Below, piece after piece: positions 33,281-44,742 of a stretch of DNA of 64,000 bases. Made by a program: the position numbers and the translations under genes. The stretch lies in contig NC_084796.1 of assembly GCF_963169125.1 (NCBI RefSeq), positions 214,089,948 to 214,153,947 on the forward strand. The letters are read 5' to 3'. Source of the DNA: Humulus lupulus (Eukaryota > Streptophyta > Magnoliopsida > Rosales > Cannabaceae). Positions within the stretch are counted from its first letter, which is position 1. Each line of letters opens with the position of its first letter. Under the pieces are notes generated by a model. That model made no database searches. It worked only from the letters and a program-made list of their open reading frames with translations, and was not told where the DNA came from.

Positions 33281-35956
33281 ATGGCACCGAAGAAGAATGC
33301 TTCAAAGAAGACCGCTGGCAGCTCGTCCTCCCAGCAAGACAAAGGAAAAGCGGTGATGCCCAAATCCCCGATCCCCAACTTTGGGCCTGCGGTGGAACAA
33401 GAGCTCGAGGTAGCTCCTGACGCGTTCTTTGAGGCGGAGAGGATCGTCTCAAAGATTACCGACCAGGCGAAGGTCAACAAAATCTTCCTCTCCCACAACA
33501 TCGGGCTGGGGAGAGCATCAGTGGTTGCCCGACCTCCCGCTGAAGGAGAGCGGAGCTGCGCGCCGCTCGACGAGGCATTCGCTGCCTGGAGCGACGAGCA
33601 CTTCAAGGCGGGGGCTTTCCTCCCGTTGGACCAGTATTTCGCTGACTTCCTCAATTTCATGAGGTTGGCCCCATTTCAGCTCCCCCCCCCCCCCCCCCCC
33701 CGAACTCTTATCAGCTGTTGGCGGGGTTGAGATATTTATTCTTGAAACACGAGTGGGAGGTCCCCACTCCTGCGGATATCTTGTACTTTTTCTGCCTCAA
33801 GGCCAGCCCGGAGCAGCGGGGGCAAGGCGACGAGTTTTATTACTTAACCCGATTCCCCAACACGGCTGCGGTCATCGAGCTGCCCAGCCACCCCAACGAC
33901 TTTAAAGATCAATTCTTTATGTCGACGGGGTTCAGAAACTGCGAGCTCCACTACTTCAATCGTCCTCGTAAGTGATTTTTAACCTTAGCTCGTAAGTTAA
34001 GTGTCGTTTAGCTCCTCTTGTATCCCTTTCTGACTTAGATTAATCCTGCAACCATCTTCGCAAGGACAAAGAAATCTGTGACCCTCGGGGCCCAATACGA
34101 GACACTGGCGGGCTTGCCCCCCAGTGAGAAGGATTACCGCGTGCTCGTAACAGACGAGACGATGGTGGCCTGCAAGCTGATTTTCCCAAATCAGACTTTG
34201 AACCTAAGGAGGCCCCGGGGGCTTCCCCCAGCTCGCGACACCAGACCCATCATCGTAGAGGAGGTCGTGGGAAATGAAGATGAGGAGGACGAGGAGGACG
34301 AGGTTCCCCTCGTAAGGAACAAGAAGCGGGCGTTGGAGGTTGCCCAAACAGCGGGCGAGGAGCGGATCCGGTCTGGAGCAGCCGCGGGTCCTTCTGGCCA
34401 AGGTAACCCTTACATGTGTAGGAATTTAGATAGGGCCATTGCCGACCCCCGGCTAGCTAGGTTCAATCCCAGACAGATCGTCCAATGTCACCGAAGAGAT
34501 CCGAACATGGATACAACCCTGCTCCATTGTGTCGACCAGCTTGTGCTGGACTACCAAGATAGTCGACCTAGGGGTACCATAGTCGTAGATAACACCCTAG
34601 CCTTTAGGTCGATTTTATTTGAGGAGTATGGAACCAATCTTCGATCATGGCCATCACTCCGGAGGGGTGCCGTAGCTCCGGGACTTAGGCAATATGTAGA
34701 GGAATCTAGCCCGGAACCGGAGTCAGATCCAGAACTTGCACCAGCTCGGGAGATAATCGACTTAGATTCTCCCGCGGGAGCTCCGGAGCCGATGGTTGTA
34801 ACCATAGGTTCTTATAGCTCGGGGGGTAGGATCCCTTTTAGTATACATATACTTGAATTTCTCTTCGTTTTGCTTTTGAATGGCTGCTAACCATATCTTT
34901 GTTTTGACAGAAGAGATGTCTCAGCTCGACGAGAGTCTGCGAGGTGCGTTCGCCGGGGGGAACCCCTCAGCTGGGGCCTCTGGGCCAAGAATGAAGAGGC
35001 TCCGGACGTCCAAGCACGCCGCCGGGACCCCCACCAAGTCTCCTGCAAAGGAGAAGGAGCAACCCCCAGCTGCCCAGGTCGTGGGAACGGTTCCTCCTGC
35101 TGCAGGGGGAAGCAACATGCCCCCACCCCCTCCGCGAGCTCCGGTCGCCGCCCGGGACGCAGGAACGGAGCTCGAGGCTTCGGCGATTGTACCCTCTGAG
35201 GTACGCATCCCAGTCAATCCCCAGGACCTGGAGAAGATTCCAGAGGCCTTCCGGGGAACAGTGTATGAGTCGGCGAACTACGCCGTCAGCCACATATACA
35301 AGTTCAACGAGAAGGAGCTCCGGGCCATCGAAACCAGGAGCCCGGTGGGCGTGTTGGAGTCTTCACTGGGCATGGCCATGACGGTAAGCTAACCTTAACC
35401 TTTTGTGGTTTTTTATTATTACACTTTGCCCTGTTTTTTCTTTCTTCTCTTTTTTTCTAAGGCAATTGCCTTTCCCCCTTCGCAGAGCGCCGTTGCCCTT
35501 CATCGAAGCATCGCCAGGACCAAAACTCAGCTCGAGGAGATGAGGAACGAGCACCAGACGGCCGTGGCCACTCACCAGGCTTCTCTGCAGGCAGCTAAGG
35601 ATGCCTTGGCGGCGTCGCAGGCCGAGCTGGAAGGGACTCGCCCGAAGCTTCAAGAGCTCGAGACCGCCCTCGCCACTGCGCAGGCAGACCTAGATGCCGC
35701 GAAGGCAGAGGCCAAGGCCGAGCTGGCGACCGAGCGGGCAACTTCAGAGGCCGCCATGGAAGACATGTTCTACCATTGCTGGGCCTATAACCAGGACGCT
35801 GACTTCTCCTTCCTGGTAGCGAACATCTGGGAGCGCTTGCTGGTGAAGTTCCAAGCTCGCCTTGATAAAGAAGCGCCCTCCAAGGCCGGGGAAGGCTCCG
35901 GCGCAGCTGAGCAGGGCGAGACGGCGACCTCCAAGGGGCCACCTGGCGGAGCTTAG
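33281..35956 (+). CDS. Element C antisense accessory ORF with introns (probably broken)
   Basis: It starts MAPKKNASKKTAGSSSSQQD at 33281, a basic, Ser-rich N-terminus. The core at 33560-33965 includes AGAFLPLDQYFADFLNFMRL, LLAGLRYLFLKHEWEVPTP and FFMSTGF. Probable introns lie at 33968-34038, 34826-34910 and 35384-35461, all GT-AG and 71-85 nt. The middle is acidic (EDEEDEEDE near 34270), and the last exon (35462-35956) is an Ala/Glu-rich coiled coil ending at TAG. A run of about 20 C at 33681-33700 shifts the frame, and splicing at 33968-34038 would give a stop just after the join. The copy therefore may not be functional, or the C run may be misassembled. Function unknown. Confidence 0.65.
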
Positions 35957-36104
35957 GGCCTTCTTCTCTCGCGCCCTTTCCTTCAACAATTTTAACTTCT
36001 TTTTTTTTGTGTAACCTTTGCATGAGGTGCCTCCACCTCAAGACAATTTAACTCAATTTTATTTTTAATTGATTTACTCTCAATTTTATTACAATTTTTG
36101 AAAA

Positions 36105-36690
36105 ACTTAGTTCGCGTTAATTTTTATCCATATCTCGAGCTCTTTGGGGAGACCAATGATCAATAGATTTAAATCAACTTCTAAGTTTTATGACCTGGTT
36201 ATATCCAGGAACTTAATTTGAAAACTTAGTTCGCGTTAATTTTTACCCATATCTCGAGCTCTTTAGGGAGAACAATGATCAATAGATTTAAATCAACTTC
36301 TAAGTTTTATGACCTGGTTATATCCAGGAACTTAATTTGAAAACTTAGTTCGCGTTAATTTTTATCCATATCTTGAGCTCTTTAGGGAGAACAACGATCA
36401 ATAGATTTAAATCAACTTCTAAGTTTTATGACCTGGTTATATCCAGGAACTTAATTTGAAAACTTAGTTCGCGTTAATTTTTATCCATATCTCGAGCTCT
36501 TTAGGGAGAACAACGATCAATAGATTTAAATCAACTTCTAAGTTTTGAGGCGACCTGGTTAAATCCAGGATAGGACTTAGTTCACGTTAATCCTTATCAA
36601 TATCTTGCGTCTTTTAAGAAAAACAACGGTCAATCAATATGAATCAACTTCTAAGTCGTTAAGGCGACCTGGTTATATCCAGGTACTATA
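36105..36690. repeat. 119-bp tandem array, element C 3' untranslated region
   Basis: About five copies start at CTTAGTTCGCGTTAATTTTT, with starts near 36106, 36225, 36344, 36463 and a shortened copy near 36576. The first four are almost identical, which indicates recent amplification. The array lies between the antisense ORF and the end of pol. Confidence 0.92.
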
Positions 36691-36827
36691 TGCCCCCCAA
36701 GTAACTGGGAAAGGGTCTTTCATGGTTACTTTAGATCACACTTGAAAAAAATGTACAAAAATGAACGAAGAGGTTAATTCTCATTGCTTAATACATGAAA
36801 AATGGCCTTTCAGGCCTTACAAGGGAA

Positions 36828-39800
36828 TCATTGATAATATTTCTTTAAATGGATGGCATTCCAAGTTCGGGGGACTGCCCCTCCGTCGAGCCGAGCTAAC
36901 TTGTAAGTTCCCTCTTTAATGACTTTGATGACCTGATATGGCCCCTCCCAGTTCGGTCCCAAGACTCCATCTTTGGGATCCTTACCGGCTAAGAAGACTC
37001 TCCTTAGGACCAGGTCGCCAACGCTAAAGGCGCGCTTTTTTACTTTGGAGTTGAAATAGCGAGTGATCTTCTGCTGATAATGGGCGAGCTGGAGTTGCGA
37101 ATCTTCTCGCCTTTCATCAACTAGGTCAAGGGAATTGCACAGTAGCTCGTGGTTGCGGTCCTGGTCATAAGACTGGAACCTATGCGAAAGCACCTTAATT
37201 TCCACGGGGAGGACTGCCTCACTCCCAAAGGTTAGGGAAAAAGGAGTATGACCCGTAGGAGTCCGATGCGAGGTCCGGTATGCCCAGAGAACCTGGGGGA
37301 GCTGTTCCGGCCAGACCCCCTTCGCCTCATCTAGTCGCTTCTTGAGGCTCGCCTTGAGGGTCTTGTTGACAGCCTCGACCTGGCCGTTCGTCTGGGGATA
37401 GGCCAGGGAGGAGAAATTTTTCACAATTCCGTACCTCTCACAAAACTCGGCAAACAGGTCGCTGTCGAACTGAGTCCCATTGTCGGAGACAATCTTCTTG
37501 GGCAAACCGAACCGACAGATGATGCTCTTAACCACGAAGTCAAGGACTTTTTTGGAAGTTATCGTTGCCAAAGGTTCTGCTTCAGCCCACTTCGTAAAGT
37601 AGTCGATGGCCACCACGGCGTAACGAACCCCGCCCTTTCCAGTAGGGAGGGCGCCAACCAAGTCGATCCCCCAAATTGCAAACGGCCATGGGGAAGAGAT
37701 CATCTTCAGCTCGACTAGGGGAGCTCGAGAAACTGTGGCGAATCGCTGACATTTGTCGCGCTTCCTCACGTACGAGACTGAGTCTTTGGACAGAGTTAGC
37801 CAGTAATAACCTTGCCTCAGGACCTTTAAGGCCAAGCTTTGCCCCCCAGTGTGACCTCCGCAAAAACCTTCATGCACTTCCTGCAGGATGGCCTTTGCTT
37901 CGCCCGGAAGAACACATCGTAGGAGAGGTAAGGAGTGCCCACGCCGGTATAACACCCCGTCTACTATCGTATACCTGGGAGCTTGATACAGAACTCGCCG
38001 CGCGTCATTACGCCCTTCAGGTAGCTTTCCTTCGACGAGATACTCAAGGATGGGAGTCATCCAGGTCGGCCTGGCGTCGATCATCTCGACCTCCGCCCTG
38101 GCTTCCTCTATACTTGGTTTCTCCAAGAATTCTACTGGCACTAACCCCAAGGTTTCCGTCTCCCCAGAGGTAGCGAGCTTGGCGAGAGCGTCCGCGTTAG
38201 CGTTCTGCTCCCGAGGTATCTGCTCGATCGAGCCCCGCCCGAACGCGGACAGCTCAACCTTTACCCTCGCTAGATAGGCAGCCATCCTAGGTCCCCGTGC
38301 TTGATACTCGCCCAGAACCTGGTTTACCACGAGCTGGGAGTCACTGAAGCACTGGACGGAGCTCGCCTTCAGCTCCTGAGCTATCCTTAGCTCGGCCAGC
38401 AAAGCTTCGTATTCGGCCTCGTTGTTGGAGGCCTTGAACCCAAACCTTAGCGCCGAGTGGAATCTATGTCCTTCAGGGGATATCAAAATGATTCCAGCCC
38501 CGGAGCCATTCTCGTTGGATGAACCATCCACAAATATCCTCCATGACGCCTGGGACGAGGTGACCTGGGGCGAGTCTGCCACAGGATCCTCCGGGAATCC
38601 TGTGCACTCGACTACAAAATCGGCCAGGGCCTGACTCTTTATAGCAGTTCGCGGAGTGTACAAAATCTCGAACTGGCTAAGCTCGATTGCCCACTTTAAC
38701 AAACATCTTGATGCTTCAGGTTTTTGCAAAACCTGCCTTAAAGGCTGATCGGTCATGACGTGTATTGAGTGGGACTGGAAGTACGGCCTGAGCTTTCGCG
38801 AGGCCGTGATTAGGCAGAACGCCAATTTCTCCATCAACGGGTACTGGGATTCAGCCCCGAGAAGTCTTTTGCTGATGTAGTAGACTAGCTTCTGAATCTG
38901 GTCTTCTTCCCGGACCAACACGGCACTGGCTGCGTCCTCTGTGACAACTAGGTAGAGAAAAAGAGGCTCTCCTGCTTTTGGTTTGGATAGTACGGGTGGC
39001 TCGGCCAGATGTGCTTTCAGGTCGAGGAAAGCGCTTTCGCATTCTTCTGTCCACTCGAATTTCTTATTCCCTCAGAGCAGGTTGTAGAACGGCAAACACT
39101 TATCGGTGGACTTGGAAATAAACCGATTGAGGGCTGCCACTCTCCCTGTCAGGCCTTGGACATCTTTTCGCAACCTGGGTGAGGGAAGCTCGAGCAACGT
39201 TCTGATCTTGTTGGGGTTTGCCTTGATTCCTCGGGTATTGACTATGAAACCCAGGAATTTTCCCGATGCGACTCCAAAGGTGCACTTCTGTGGATTTAGC
39301 CTCATGCCATACTCCCGTAGGATCTTGAAGCATTCTTCCAGGTCGGAAACATGGTTATCGGCAGTCTTTGACTTGACTAGCATGTCATCGACGTACACTT
39401 CCATGTTTTTTCCGATCTGGTCTGCGAACATTCTATTCACCAACCTTTGATACATAGCTCCGGCGTTCTTCAGCCCGAAGGGCATGACCTTGTAACAATA
39501 AACGTTAGTTGGGGTCATGAAACTGGTGTGCTCTTGGTCCGCCGGATTCATGGCGATCTGATTGTAGCCTGAATATGCGTCCATAAAGGACATGAGCTCG
39601 TGCCCCGCCGTGGCATCCACCAACTGGTCAATCCTTGGCAGTGGAAAACAATCCTTGGGGCAGGCTTTATTTAGGTCGGAGAAGTCGATGCAGGTCCGCC
39701 ATTTCCCGTTGGACTTCGAGACCAGCACGGGGATGGCGACCCAGATTGGAAACTTGGCTTCACGGATAAAGCCGCATTTTTTGAGTCGGGCCACCTCTTC

Positions 39801-42800
39801 CTCCAAGGCTTCAGCCCGGGTCGTTCCTAGGCGTCTCTGCTTCTGGGACTTTGCAGGAACACTCTTATCCAGATGAAGTGTGTGCATGATGACACTCGGG
39901 CTGATTCCCACCATGTCCTCGTGTGACCATGCAAACACATCCAGGTTACTCCGCAGAAATCTTACCAGCTCCGCCCTCCTCTTGCTGCAGAGGTTTTTCC
40001 CAAGCTTGACCATCCGTGATGGATTATGCGAATCGATGTTTACTTCCACGAGCTCCTCAATAGCTTGGAGCTCGGATCTGTCCTCGCCTATTCGGGGGTC
40101 AATATCCTCACTTAAGACGATATTTTCCCCTTCGGCGCTTTGAGGTTTTTCAATCTCAGGATCAGCTAAGGGTTCCCGAGATTCCTCTTCACCACCTTGG
40201 ATGGCCATTGCCAGCTGCCCGGGTTTAGACTTTCCCTTCATGGAAACGCTATAGCATTCCCTGGCAGCGAGCTGATCGCCCTTGACAGTGCATATTCCTG
40301 TGGAAGTAGGGAATTTCATCACGAGGTGGCGAATGGAAGTGACGGCCTCAAAATCTATGAGCGTAGGTCGTCCCAAAATTGCGTTGTATGCAGCGGAGCA
40401 GTCGATGACCACGAACTCGAGGAGTTTGGAGACTGTTCGAGACCCTTCTCCCAGGGTGATCACTAGCTTGATCGTCCCTATTGCTGCTGATCCTTCTCCC
40501 GAAAAACCATACAGCATCATGGAGGTCGCCTTAAGCTCGGCAATGGTCAAACCCATCTTCTCCAATGTGGACCGGAATAGGAGGTTCACAGAGCTCCCAT
40601 TGTCGATCAGCACCCTCCTGACTCTCCGATTGTCGAGCTGAACTGCCACGACCAAAGGGTCATTGTGAGGGAACTGGACATGGCCCACATCTTCCTCTGT
40701 AAAAATGATCGGTTGCCTGTCCAATCGCTGCTGCTTTGGCTGACGCTGCTCTGGGACGAACTCTACTCCGTTGTGCGCCTTAAGTTCGTTCACGTATCTC
40801 TTCTCGGCACCCCTGCTCGTGCCAGCCATATGCGGTCCTCCAGAGATGGTGGATATCTCCCCTCCTACCACGGGAGGAGGGACGTCCTGATCTATCCGAG
40901 ACCCGGGCTGACTGGCCGGGACTTCTGGAGCAGGTCGACTTGCTGGGACTCTATTCCGCGCGTATTGAACCAAGGGGCCGGCTCGGATGAGAGTCTCGAT
41001 CTCATCCTTTAGATGCCTACAATCATCAGTATTGTGGCCAACATCGTTGTGAAAGCGGAAAAATTTGGAGGTGTCTCTCTTCCCCTTTTGGTGCTTCAAT
41101 GGCTCCGGCCTCTTCCAGGGGAGGCGAGTAGAATTAGCTAGGAAAATATTTTCCCTAGACTGGGTGAGCTTTGTATAATTCGCGTAGACGGGCTTGAACT
41201 TGTCCACGGACTTATTCTTCTTTTGGCCGTGCTGGCTGCCTTCACCATTCCCCTTTCTTTTGCCTCCTCCGGGCTGGTTGTTCTGTGTGATGTTCTGGAT
41301 CGCTGTCACGACCTCCGTCCCCACTCCAGCGGGCTGATCAGGGACCTGGCTGGTTCCTGCAGCTGAGGCTTCGGCCTCCTCCAAGTTGATCCATTCTTGG
41401 GCTCTATTAAGGAATTCGTTAACCGAGCTGACTCCCTTTCTTTGTATGTCATTCCAGAGATCCCCTCCGACGAGGATTCCAGTTCTCATGGCCATGAGCT
41501 TGGAACTATCATCCGCGTCTCTGGCTCGAGCAACGACGTTCGTAAATCTGCTTAGGTAGGCCTTCAGAGTTTCACCGGGCTGCTGCCTCATGTTAGCCAG
41601 GGAGTCGGCCAGAACGCGGGCAGCCTGGGAGGCTCGGAATGCCCTTTTGAAATCTGCCGAGAAAGTCTTCCAGGAGCTGATTGACTGTCTTTTACCTTGC
41701 TTGAACCACTGCCTGGTAGGTCCAGTCAGTGTGGAAGGGAAGATTAAACATCTCAGCTTGAGGCCAATGTTGTGGGCCATCATCAGGGTGTTAAACATCC
41801 CCAGATGATCCGACGGATCTCCGTCTCCATTGAACTTGGACAGGTGCGGCATACGGAAACCAGGTGGGTACGCCGTTGCTACTATGCTGGGGGCGAAGAG
41901 CTCCATCTCGTCCCCTGAATCATATTCATCTTTTTCTTTTTTTGACAGGAGCTTCCTCATCAGTTCCTCCATCTGGGCCAGGCGCTCGATGGTTTGGTCC
42001 TGATGTCCTTGGTTATTCCGGGGCTGTTCAACAGCTCCAGCTCCATTGTACATATTTGGTGGGTTATTGTCCCTCCTATCTTGAGATAGGTTATTTGGGG
42101 CATTCCCGCCGTTACGTACTTCGGACAAGCCCCCCCCCCCCCCCGAGCGAGCATAGCTATCTCCTCCTGCTGGCTCCCCTCTATGAGAGTTAAGGCGATC
42201 TCGCAGATCGCCTCCCCGAGTGGCTTGTGGGCTTTGTGCCGAACTTAGGCGCTGACGTAGGTCCCCGCCAGAAAGGTCGCTCCAACGACTGCCGGTCCAG
42301 TAGCTCCTGCTAGAGAGGCTCGGAGCTCGCCTTTGGTGTTGAGGATCTGGGCTTTCCCTTGGCGCCCTGCTACGTCGGGAAGGTTCGGCTGATGGCGGGC
42401 TTCTCCTGCTACTCCCATAGGCTGGGATATCTTGGACAAGCCAAGGAGGAGATGGATATCTGATTGGAGACGGAGGATGCTTGACCAGAGAGGCGATCCT
42501 AGTTCCATCAGGACGGATCAAGTTCGGTGGGGACCTTTCGGCCCTGCCAACCTGCTGGTCCCGCGCCTGGCGATCTGGACGAGGCGTAGGACGGTTGTTG
42601 GGGACGGGCTGATGCTGCGAGCCCTCCCCGGACCTCCTTCTGGAATTTCTTCGAGCTGCCCTGGGCGCGCTCGAGGCTGGTTCGGAGCTAGGAGTCAAAG
42701 TTCTGACCGAGCGGCTGTACTGCTGTTGTCAGGCTCTAGGCACTTCTTCGAAGTTTACCTCTCGATGGTGTGATGAAGGAGTGGAGTTGGCTGTCGGAAG

Positions 42801-43166
42801 TCTGTCCGAGCGGCTATGCCTGGACCGGTTACCCCGACGAGACTTAGGAGCCTCGCCTTGCCTCTCTCCGACGTTAGCGTCAGTTGTGAGAGGGGGTAGT
42901 CAGGCCAGCACATCCTTGATCTGCTGGTTAGCTATTGCTAGCTGGCTCCTCAGCTGAGCATTCTCCATCTCCACCGTAGTGTAATAACAGGGGTTCGAAT
43001 TAGGTGGCCGGGGCGCCGAACTTCTGGTGTCATCCTGGCCCGCCGGCTGCTTTCCTGGCCGCTGCTGGACTTCAGGAATTTGTTCACCAGGGGTGGCAGT
43101 ATGATGAGCCTCCTGCCCATCATGTTGTTCTGTCTCGTTACCGTGCCTGGATCGAGTAGTCACCAT
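36828..43166 (-). pseudogene. Element C gag-pol polyprotein, one frame with three TGA stops
   Basis: One minus-strand frame runs from ATG 43166 to TGA 36828. It is interrupted only by TGA at 42900-42902, 42729-42731 and 39072-39074. In order it encodes the gag core (YPPGFRMPHLSKFNGDGDP), a zinc-knuckle-like FRFHNDVGHNTDDC with Phe at the usual first Cys, and protease RRVLIDNGSSVNLLF. Next come RT with VYVDDMLVKS, RNase H (IFVDGSSNENG) and integrase. The integrase has HEGFCGGHTGG and KRDKCQRFA, where Arg replaces the first Cys, plus WGIDLVGAL, VSDNGTQFDS and GQVEAVNKT. The C-terminus is WEGPYQV...KKYYQ with no chromodomain. This is a Tat-lineage layout. Confidence 0.93.
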
Positions 43167-43200
43167 AGTTGGATATTTGCGGCAGCACTAATCTGACTTG

Positions 43201-43221
43201 CTCTCAATGAAAGCACCAAAC
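43201..43221 (-). other. Element C primer-binding region
   Basis: On the minus strand, GTTTGGTGCTTTCATTGAGA directly follows the LTR end CCAACA. Element B has the same sequence after its LTR (47068-47088). I do not assign the tRNA. Confidence 0.65.
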
Positions 43222-43618
43222 TGTTGGTGCGGTTCTTCGCCAACAGGTAATTAAGAAAAGAAGAGAAAGAGATTAATGCTAATGTTGAACCGAAACAGAT
43301 GAATGATCTTGGAAATGAGATGGTGACACCAAATGCGTTTTTGAGTGGTTCAAAGGTTAAAATCCTCTACTCCACTAGTCAGTATTATTGCTATATACTG
43401 GATGCTCAATTGTAAGAAATACCTTGTAATCAAATACCCAGTATATAGCAATAATACTGACTAGTGGAGTAGAAGGATTTTAACCTTTGAACCACTCAAA
43501 AACGCATTTGGTGTCACCATCTCATTTCTAAGATCATTCTTCTGTTTCGGTTCAACATTAGCACTAATCCCTTTCTCTTCTTTTCTTAATTACCTGTTGG
43601 CGAAGAACCGCACCAACA
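43222..43618. mobile_element. Element C 5' LTR replaced by an inverted duplication
   Basis: The forward arm 43222-43401 matches the first 180 bp of the left LTR. After a 36-base spacer (43402-43437) the reverse complement of the same segment follows (43438-43618), ending GCACCAACA next to TSD ATATG. The spacer is the inverse of left-LTR bases just beyond the arm. The remaining roughly 520 bp of a normal LTR are absent. The arms differ at only a few bases. Confidence 0.93.
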
Positions 43619-43665
43619 ATATGTATTCTATTCTTTTTTTTTATTTTATAAATTTGTTAGTTATC

Positions 43666-43944
43666 ATGGCACCTGGATGTCGTACAACTCGTTCCATTGC
43701 CCGTGCTCAACAAGATGGACCAGTTGATGAGTCTAATACTGCTAGGCAACAACCTTGTCGCACTACTCCTTCCACCATTCATACTCAGCAGGCTAGTCAA
43801 CAACCAGATGTCCGTATCACTCGCTCTACTATTCATGTTCTACCACCTCGACCAAATGCCCCCACCACCCGCTCTACTACTCAGGGTGATCCAACTAAGG
43901 AAAAACAATATGATGCCACCGCCTCCGTCAAATCAATGTTCTGA
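43666..43944 (+). CDS. Small unrecognised ORF of CACTA2
   Basis: It encodes MAPGCRTTRSIARAQQDGP and continues Thr/Arg/Gln/Pro-rich for about 92 residues, with repeated TTRST or ITRST phrases, to a TGA at 43942-43944. An overlapping frame stays open to TAG at about 44002 and ends EEQDDS. Its start lies only 43 bp from element C's insertion, so an upstream exon may lie left of 31534. It could be the remnant of a CACTA-encoded protein with a large internal deletion. I recognise no domain. Confidence 0.3.
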   Translation: MAPGCRTTRSIARAQQDGPVDESNTARQQPCRTTPSTIHTQQASQQPDVRITRSTIHVLPPRPNAPTTRSTTQGDPTKEKQYDATASVKSMF

Positions 43945-44189
43945 TGCAAATGTCAGAAATTCTCCCGTCCCTTCAATGCTAGAGGAACAAGATGATTCTT
44001 AGTTTTTTTTTATGTTTTTAATTCAAAACTTTAAAGATGTTATATTATGGACATTTTATCTTTTATGTTTGTTTGTTTGAACATTTTATAATATATGTTT
44101 ATTTAATTTTAGAAAAGTTATTTGTTTTTTAATTAATTAAATTAATTTATCATCTATAAAAAATTAATTTTAAATATTTTCCAAAATAA

Positions 44190-44739
44190 TAATTCAATAC
44201 TACCTACCAATAAATTATACTATTGCCTACACATATTTAAGTGTAGGTAAATGTGAGAAGCTAATACACAGCCGCGTGGCCAAATAAGCTACTGCCATTT
44301 GTAATACCTACCAATAAATTAAATTATTGCCTACACATATTTAAGTGTAGGTAAATGTCCGAACCTGATACACTGCCACATGGCCCAATAAGCTACTGTC
44401 ACGTGCCATATCATCTGCCACGGTGGAAGACACACCATTTTCCATGTCATCTTTCATGATACATAATTGCCACGTCATGTGCCACGTCATGTGCCACATC
44501 ACTTGCCACGTATAATGCCACGTCGAACACTAGGTCAATGACGTTGACTCATTTTTTGTGGGGTCCACACGATTTTTACCTACCAATATACTAATCGTAG
44601 GTAATAATACCTTTCTCGACTAACTATTACCTACCAATAGGTTATTGGTCAAAATTGGTAGGTAAAGGGATTTACCTACCAATGCACCATTTTTACCCAC
44701 AAATAAAATTGGTAGGTAAATGCCGAATTTCTTGTAGTG
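44190..44739. repeat. CACTA2 right subterminal region with a 104-bp duplication
   Basis: Two tandem copies of a roughly 104-bp unit (starting CCTACCAATAAATTA near 44202 and 44306) contain TTGCCTACACATATTTAAGT. Further ACCTACCAATA motifs and several CACGTCATGTGCCAC phrases follow. They mirror motifs at the left end (29110-29290). Confidence 0.8.
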
Positions 44740-44742
44740 TAC

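Larger units (their letters stand above)
31539..43618 (-). mobile_element. Element C: near-intact Tat-type Ty3/gypsy retrotransposon
   Basis: It is inserted in CACTA2 with a perfect 5-bp duplication ATATG (31534-31538 and 43619-43623). In plus-strand order it has 3' LTR, polypurine tract, antisense accessory ORF, 119-bp tandem repeats, gag-pol on the minus strand, PBS and a rearranged 5' LTR. At 12.1 kb it is the youngest nested layer. The coding frame is open from 43166 to 36828 except for three TGA codons. The 5' LTR is replaced by an inverted duplication, so normal transcription from it is doubtful. Confidence 0.95.
29110..44739. mobile_element. CACTA2: CACTA transposon split by retrotransposon C
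   Basis: The left end is CACTATAAGAAATTTGGCAT. The right end inverted reads CACTACAAGAAATTCGGCAT, so the terminal inverted repeat has two mismatches over 20 bp. The 3-bp target duplication TAC is perfect (29107-29109 and 44740-44742). Subterminal CCTACCAATA/TATTGGTAGG motifs occur at both ends. Without element C it is about 3.5 kb. Only one short ORF of uncertain nature remains, so it is non-autonomous. Its ends differ from CACTA1's, so it needs a different mobilising family. Confidence 0.92.
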
